A stretch of 36,613 nucleotides of DNA from Vulcanimicrobiota bacterium (lineage in GTDB: Bacteria > Vulcanimicrobiota > Vulcanimicrobiia > Vulcanimicrobiales > Vulcanimicrobiaceae): the NCBI GenBank assembly GCA_019240755.1, contig JAFAXS010000070.1, positions 1-36,613 of the forward strand, in the 5' to 3' direction. Made by a program: the position numbers and the translations under genes. This document shows, in pieces, positions 32,865-36,613 of the stretch. Every line of letters starts with the position of its first letter. Position 1 is the stretch's first letter. The notes beneath the pieces are model-generated. The model saw nothing but the letters and a program-made list of their open reading frames with translations. It was not told the DNA's origin and made no database searches.

Positions 32865-33925
32865 CGCTCCGGCGCGATCAGCATGGCATCGCCGAACGAG
32901 TAAAAGCGATAGCGCAGCGCAATGGCCTCGGCATAGGCCTCGCGGATCCGTTGCACGCCTGCGAACGCGCTGACGAGCATCAGCAGCGTCGAGCGCGGAA
33001 GATGAAAGTTCGTCAGCAGCCCATCGGTCGCGCGGAAGCGGAAGCCCGGTCGAATGAAGAGATCCGTGGCATGACGGCCGGGGGTGACCGCGCCGAAGGC
33101 AGCCAGATTCCCCTCGAGCGCGCGCACGACCGTCGTTCCGGCCGCGACGATTCGACGGCCGTCTGCGCGAGCCGCTTGCAGGGCGCTCGCCGCGGCTTCA
33201 GAGATTTCGTAGGCTTCCGCGTGCATGATGTGATCGTCCACTGACTCGGCGGTGACGGGCCGAAAGGTTCCTACACCGACGTCGAGCGTGATGCGCGCGA
33301 CCTCGATGCCGCGCCGTTCGATTGCTCGAAAAACCTCGGGCGTGAAGTGCAACGACGCCGTCGGGGCCGCGACGCTGCCGGCAACACGAGCAAAAACCGT
33401 CTGATACCGCTGCTGCGCTTCCATGGAGTCGTTGTGGATGTAAGGCGGCAGCGGCATTTGCCCGGCGCGCGAGAGAAACTCTTCAAACGGCAGCGTGACG
33501 GAGAATTCCACTTCTCGCAAGCCGTGGGCCAGCTCGCGCACGACGCGCGCCTCGCCAAGCTCGCCGAACGTTATTCGGTCGCCGGCATGCATCCGGCGCG
33601 CGGGGCGGCTCATTGCAATCCAGTTTTTGGCGGCCACGTCGTAGCGCAGAGAATCGGCGGGATGCAACAGGAGAAGCTCGGTCTCGCCCCCGCCCGACCG
33701 ACGGCCGCGCAGGCGTGCCGGCACGACTTTCGTTTCGTTAAGGACGAGCAGGTCGTCACACGCGAGTAGCTGCGGTAGGTCGCGAAAGGTCCTGTGTTCG
33801 GTCAGCGGGCCCCGCAGCACCATCAGGCGGCTCGCGTCCCGCTGCGGCGCGGGCGACTGCGCGATCAGCTCGTCGGGAAGATCGTAGTCGAACCGGACGA
33901 GAGAGTTATCGATCGAGCCGCGCAA
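32861..33925 (-). CDS. queA: S-adenosylmethionine:tRNA ribosyltransferase-isomerase
   Basis: The 354-residue enzyme makes epoxyqueuosine in tRNA. Motifs are VRFDYDLPDELIAQSPAPQR, LVLNETKVVPARLRG, GQMPLPPYIHND, RYQTVFARVAGSVAAPTASL and DLFIRPGFRF with LLTNFHLPRSTLLMLVSAFA. No ATG or GTG lies between the spoIID end and the first conserved block. TTG 33925 is the best start; it overlaps spoIID by 20 bases and has no Shine-Dalgarno sequence, so coupling is likely. Open frame further upstream belongs to spoIID. Confidence 0.95.
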   Translation of the reverse strand: MRGSIDNSLVRFDYDLPDELIAQSPAPQRDASRLMVLRGPLTEHRTFRDLPQLLACDDLLVLNETKVVPARLRGRRSGGGETELLLLHPADSLRYDVAAKNWIAMSRPARRMHAGDRITFGELGEARVVRELAHGLREVEFSVTLPFEEFLSRAGQMPLPPYIHNDSMEAQQRYQTVFARVAGSVAAPTASLHFTPEVFRAIERRGIEVARITLDVGVGTFRPVTAESVDDHIMHAEAYEISEAAASALQAARADGRRIVAAGTTVVRALEGNLAAFGAVTPGRHATDLFIRPGFRFRATDGLLTNFHLPRSTLLMLVSAFAGVQRIREAYAEAIALRYRFYSFGDAMLIAPER

Positions 33926-34913
33926 GCGTCGTAGTGGGAAAATACGCCGCCAAAATCTCGGTTGCGCCGCGAGCAGCGAGCGCCATTCCGCGCGCACCCC
34001 ACTGACAGAGTCCGACCCCGTGCCCGAGGCCGCCGCCGAGCGCGGTCACTTGGTCTGCGGAAGGATCGCGTTCGATTTCCGAGATCAGCAGGCTCGGGAG
34101 TTCGCGCGAGCCCAGGGCTCGCCGAAACGTCGTGCCGGGCACGAACGTGCTGCCTTGCGGGGTGACGATCTCTACCGCGCGCGCCCGTCCGCTCGCGTCC
34201 CGCGCGGCCACCTTGACGTCCCGCACTTGCGCGGCCGGCGGAACGTCGGCTGCAAGGCGCGTGGCGAGATCGTCGAGTGCGATCGTTCGACTCCAGCGAA
34301 AGTTCGGCGACGCCGCGCACCAGTCGCATGCCACGCCGCCGAGGTAGGGCACCGGCGCCCCTCCCCACGCGTCGTCGGACGCCTCGGTGTGGCCGCCGCA
34401 ACACGACGAGTACGCGACGCGCGCAAAGTTGCTGCCGTATTTCAGGACCGTCGAGGGAGTCGCTCGGACCGCTGCGGTGGCCGCCGGCGTCTCGGCCGTA
34501 ACGCCATCGTAGACCTGATCGAGCTGCGATGGGATCAAGTCGTACCCTCGCCGCGGGTCGCTGCGTTGGAGCACGTAGGTTCGCGCGCAGATAGACTGCG
34601 CTTGCAGCGCCTCCGCCGGCCAGCGCGAGGGCATCTCCGCGGCGACGACGCTCAACAGATAGGCTTCCAAATCGACCAAATTGACGATCTGACCGTCGGC
34701 CAGACGCGAAAAGGTTCCACGGAATGGCCGGCCGTTAAAAGCGAAGAGATCGTGGTCCAACGGCGAAGCGCTGCCGGCTCCCAAGAGGACGCGCAACGCC
34801 GGCGCCGCCGACCACTGTGCGGGGTCGGCATCACCCTGCGCGCCCGCCGTGACGCCGCTCAGGAGCGGTGCACCGATCAGCGCGAGAAAGCTCGAACGAC
34901 GCAACTGCGCCAT
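33906..34913 (-). CDS. spoIID: SpoIID/LytB-family protein (peptidoglycan lytic transglycosylase-like)
   Basis: The 335-residue protein has an N-terminal export signal (SSFLALIGAPLLSGVTAGA). The SpoIID core follows: YLLSVVAAEMPSRWPAEALQ, with Glu93 aligned to the catalytic Glu, then QAQSICARTYVLQ. Later come YSSCCGGHTEASDDAWGG and LGGGLGHGVGLCQWGARGM. SpoIID cleaves denuded peptidoglycan during engulfment in spore formers, but relatives occur in non-sporulating bacteria as wall enzymes (LytB-type). No other sporulation gene is here, so a role in cell-wall remodelling is more likely. It lies 2 bases after ruvB in the same run. Confidence 0.92.
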   Translation of the reverse strand: MAQLRRSSFLALIGAPLLSGVTAGAQGDADPAQWSAAPALRVLLGAGSASPLDHDLFAFNGRPFRGTFSRLADGQIVNLVDLEAYLLSVVAAEMPSRWPAEALQAQSICARTYVLQRSDPRRGYDLIPSQLDQVYDGVTAETPAATAAVRATPSTVLKYGSNFARVAYSSCCGGHTEASDDAWGGAPVPYLGGVACDWCAASPNFRWSRTIALDDLATRLAADVPPAAQVRDVKVAARDASGRARAVEIVTPQGSTFVPGTTFRRALGSRELPSLLISEIERDPSADQVTALGGGLGHGVGLCQWGARGMALAARGATEILAAYFPTTTLARLDR

Positions 34914-34915
34914 GA

Positions 34916-36007
34916 CTACAACAGGCGCTCCTGTTGTGCGTGCGTCGTCGCGACGCCGAGGTGCCGATACGCCTGCGCGGTTGCGCGCCGTCCGCTGGCG
35001 GTACGCGTGACGAATCCTTCCTTGAGGAGGAATGGCTCGACGACGTCTTCGAGCGTTTCGGCGTCTTCGGTCAGCGTGGCCGCGATCGCCGCGATGCCGA
35101 CGGGTCCGCCGCGATATTGCTCGACGATCGTGCGCAAAAAGGCGCGGTCGAGACGGTCCAAGCCCAGCTCGTCCACGCCTTCGCGTTCCAGCGCTTCATC
35201 GGCAACGGCTGCCGTGATGCGCCCATCCGAGCGGACCTCGGCATAGTCTCGCACCCGCCGCAACAGGCGATTGGCGATGCGCGGCGTGCCGCGGCTGCGC
35301 CGCGCGATGGTCTCTGCCGCATCTGCGTCGATCGGCACGGCCAACACGCCCGCTGAGCGTCGCACGATCCGTTCCAGATCCTCGGGCGGATAGTAATCCA
35401 AGTGCTGAACGATCCCGAAGCGCTCGCGCAGCGGTGCGCTCAACATCCCCGCGCGCGTCGTCGCGCCGACGAGAGTGAACCGGCGCAGCGGCAGTTTGAG
35501 CGTCTTCGCATACGCGCCGCGGTCGACGACGAAGTCGATTTGGAACTCCTCCATCGCGGGGTAGAGAAACTCTTCGACGACGCGGCCCAGCCGGTGCACC
35601 TCGTCCACGAAGAAGACGTCGCCGTCGTCCAGCGCGGTCAGAATGCCGACGAGATCCTTGGGCTTCTCGAGCGTCGGACCGCTCGTGGGACGGAAGTTGG
35701 CGCCGAGCTCGCGCGCGATGAGACCGGCCAGCGTGGTCTTACCGAGACCGGGCGGGCCGTAAAACAGCACGTGCTCGAGCGGCTCGGCGCGCCGCTTGGC
35801 GGCGTCGATCGAGATTCGGAGATTTTCGACGACGCGTTGCTGGCCCACGTATTCGTCGAACGATTTCGGCCGAAGGCTTGCACCGTAGAGCTCGTCCTCG
35901 AGCGAGTCCTGCGGGTCCACGGGGCGCTGCGTCTGCCAAGGTGAGCGCGCTTGGTCCGGTGCGTCGGCCGGCCCCAGAACTCGCCGGCGCGCGTTGGCAT
36001 CGCTCAC
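34916..36007 (-). CDS. ruvB: Holliday junction DNA helicase RuvB
   Basis: The 363-residue AAA+ ATPase drives branch migration with Ruv[20 protein letters not shown] precedes Walker [16 protein letters not shown], Walker [31 protein letters not shown] and the arginine-finger/sensor region. The C-terminal winged helix includes [16 protein letters not shown]. An N-terminal extension of about 35 residues before [17 protein letters not shown] is longer than in many RuvB proteins. The start GTG 36007 overlaps the ruvA stop as GTGA. Confidence 0.97.
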   Translation of the reverse strand: MSDANARRRVLGPADAPDQARSPWQTQRPVDPQDSLEDELYGASLRPKSFDEYVGQQRVVENLRISIDAAKRRAEPLEHVLFYGPPGLGKTTLAGLIARELGANFRPTSGPTLEKPKDLVGILTALDDGDVFFVDEVHRLGRVVEEFLYPAMEEFQIDFVVDRGAYAKTLKLPLRRFTLVGATTRAGMLSAPLRERFGIVQHLDYYPPEDLERIVRRSAGVLAVPIDADAAETIARRSRGTPRIANRLLRRVRDYAEVRSDGRITAAVADEALEREGVDELGLDRLDRAFLRTIVEQYRGGPVGIAAIAATLTEDAETLEDVVEPFLLKEGFVTRTASGRRATAQAYRHLGVATTHAQQERLL

Positions 36008-36613
36008 GCCGATTCCTTTGCTCTTCGCCGGTAAATCTCTGCCAGCAACCGTTCCGCCTCGTCGAGCGCGGGATTCGCTTCGATGGTTTCGCGGATCATC
36101 GCTTCACCCTCAGCGCGCTTGTAGCCCAGTTGCAACAGTACCGCCAAAGCCTCGTCTGCGAAGTCGGGTATTGGGGCGGAGCGCGGCGCGGGAGCGTCCT
36201 GAATCAGCAAAAACTTGGTGACCTTCCCCTGCAATTTCGCCACGATGTCGCGGGCCTTCTGCTGTCCGATCCCCGGAAGGCTTTTCAAAAAAACGTGATC
36301 GCCGCGATCGATCGCCGACGCAATGGTGGACATCGGCGCGGAAAAGGCTCGTGCGGCCGACCGCGGGCCGATCGACGCCACCGTCAGCAGCGCCTCGAAG
36401 AACTCGCGTTCGACGGCATTGGTGAATCCGTAGTACGTGAAGCGCCCGCTCTTTCCGTCGAGATTCATCACGGCATAGATCTCGAGCGTCACGTTGCCGC
36501 CCGGAACAGCGGGCAATTTCTCGGCGATGCAGGGGGGAAGCAGGATCTCATAGCCGAGTCCGGCGGCCTCGATCACCGCCGCGTCGGGTCCACGCTCGAC
36601 AAGCGAGCCGGAG
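36004..36613 (-). CDS. ruvA: Holliday junction DNA helicase RuvA, 5' end outside the window
   Basis: The gene is cut by the window edge; about 10 N-terminal residues are missing, and the visible protein begins [20 protein letters not shown]. The blocks are [33 protein letters not shown] and the helix-hairpin-helix [17 protein letters not shown]. The C-terminal domain III ([17 protein letters not shown]) binds RuvB. RuvA recognises four-way junctions. It overlaps ruvB by four bases. GTG 36576 is not the true start because the frame continues to the edge. Confidence 0.96.
   Translation of the reverse strand, partial: SGSLVERGPDAAVIEAAGLGYEILLPPCIAEKLPAVPGGNVTLEIYAVMNLDGKSGRFTYYGFTNAVEREFFEALLTVASIGPRSAARAFSAPMSTIASAIDRGDHVFLKSLPGIGQQKARDIVAKLQGKVTKFLLIQDAPAPRSAPIPDFADEALAVLLQLGYKRAEGEAMIRETIEANPALDEAERLLAEIYRRRAKESA

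Overview
The window is a gene-dense, high-GC stretch from a diderm bacterium, most likely a metagenome-derived member of Candidatus Eremiobacterota (WPS-2/Vulcanimicrobiota) or a related deep-branching lineage. The reasoning is inference. An outer membrane is implied by a TonB-dependent-receptor-like protein, Mla lipid-transport genes and several lipoproteins. These sit beside genes common in Firmicutes-like lineages (spoIID, rqcH, STAS regulators). No rRNA, CRISPR array, insertion sequence or prophage was seen. Non-coding gaps are all below about 130 bp, so no empty stretch needs its own entry. Bases 1-75 hold nothing I can name.

Layout: 76-147 tRNA-Gln(UUG). 174-3981 (+): exported Asp-box beta-propeller lipoprotein, short S53-like peptidase, DUF1835 protein, STAS antagonist. 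3978-5261 (-): glcF, divergent from mdh (5330-6325, +). 6333-11262 (+): unknown 154-aa protein, HhH DNA glycosylase, and a 1180-aa receptor with an N-terminal carboxypeptidase-regulatory-like domain. 11266-14448 (-): ArsB/NhaD-type permease, tyrosine recombinase, GH114-like lipoprotein. 14463-15173 (+): DUF4097-like lipoprotein. 15150-17627 (-): panE-like reductase and an MCE/MlaD protein with an outer-membrane-like C-terminal tail.

17748-23881 is the most unusual part, a signalling island. It encodes a STAS protein, a ribbon-helix-helix protein, a multidomain protein whose receiver and SpoIIE-like phosphatase modules look degenerate, a CheB with a zinc ribbon (opposite strand), and a CheB-CheR-PAS-coiled-coil-PAS fusion. 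No chemoreceptor, CheA, CheW or CheY is present. The multidomain protein has coding-like sequence upstream of its first normal start codon and possible frame changes, so it may be non-canonically started, broken or mis-assembled.

23868-29720 (-) is a compact housekeeping run in transcription order: small lipoprotein, gmk, rpoZ, glmS, rph, coiled-coil protein, mlaE, mlaF. It is joined by repeated ATGA/GTGA/TAATG overlaps. 29738-31888 (+) has rqcH, a 38-aa membrane peptide and a PuuD-like membrane protein. 31875-36613 (-) runs in transcription order ruvA (cut by the window edge), ruvB, spoIID, queA, quinone oxidoreductase, again tightly coupled.

The strongest leads are the chemoreceptor-free signalling island and the MlaD protein with a possible outer-membrane anchor, encoded apart from mlaEF.
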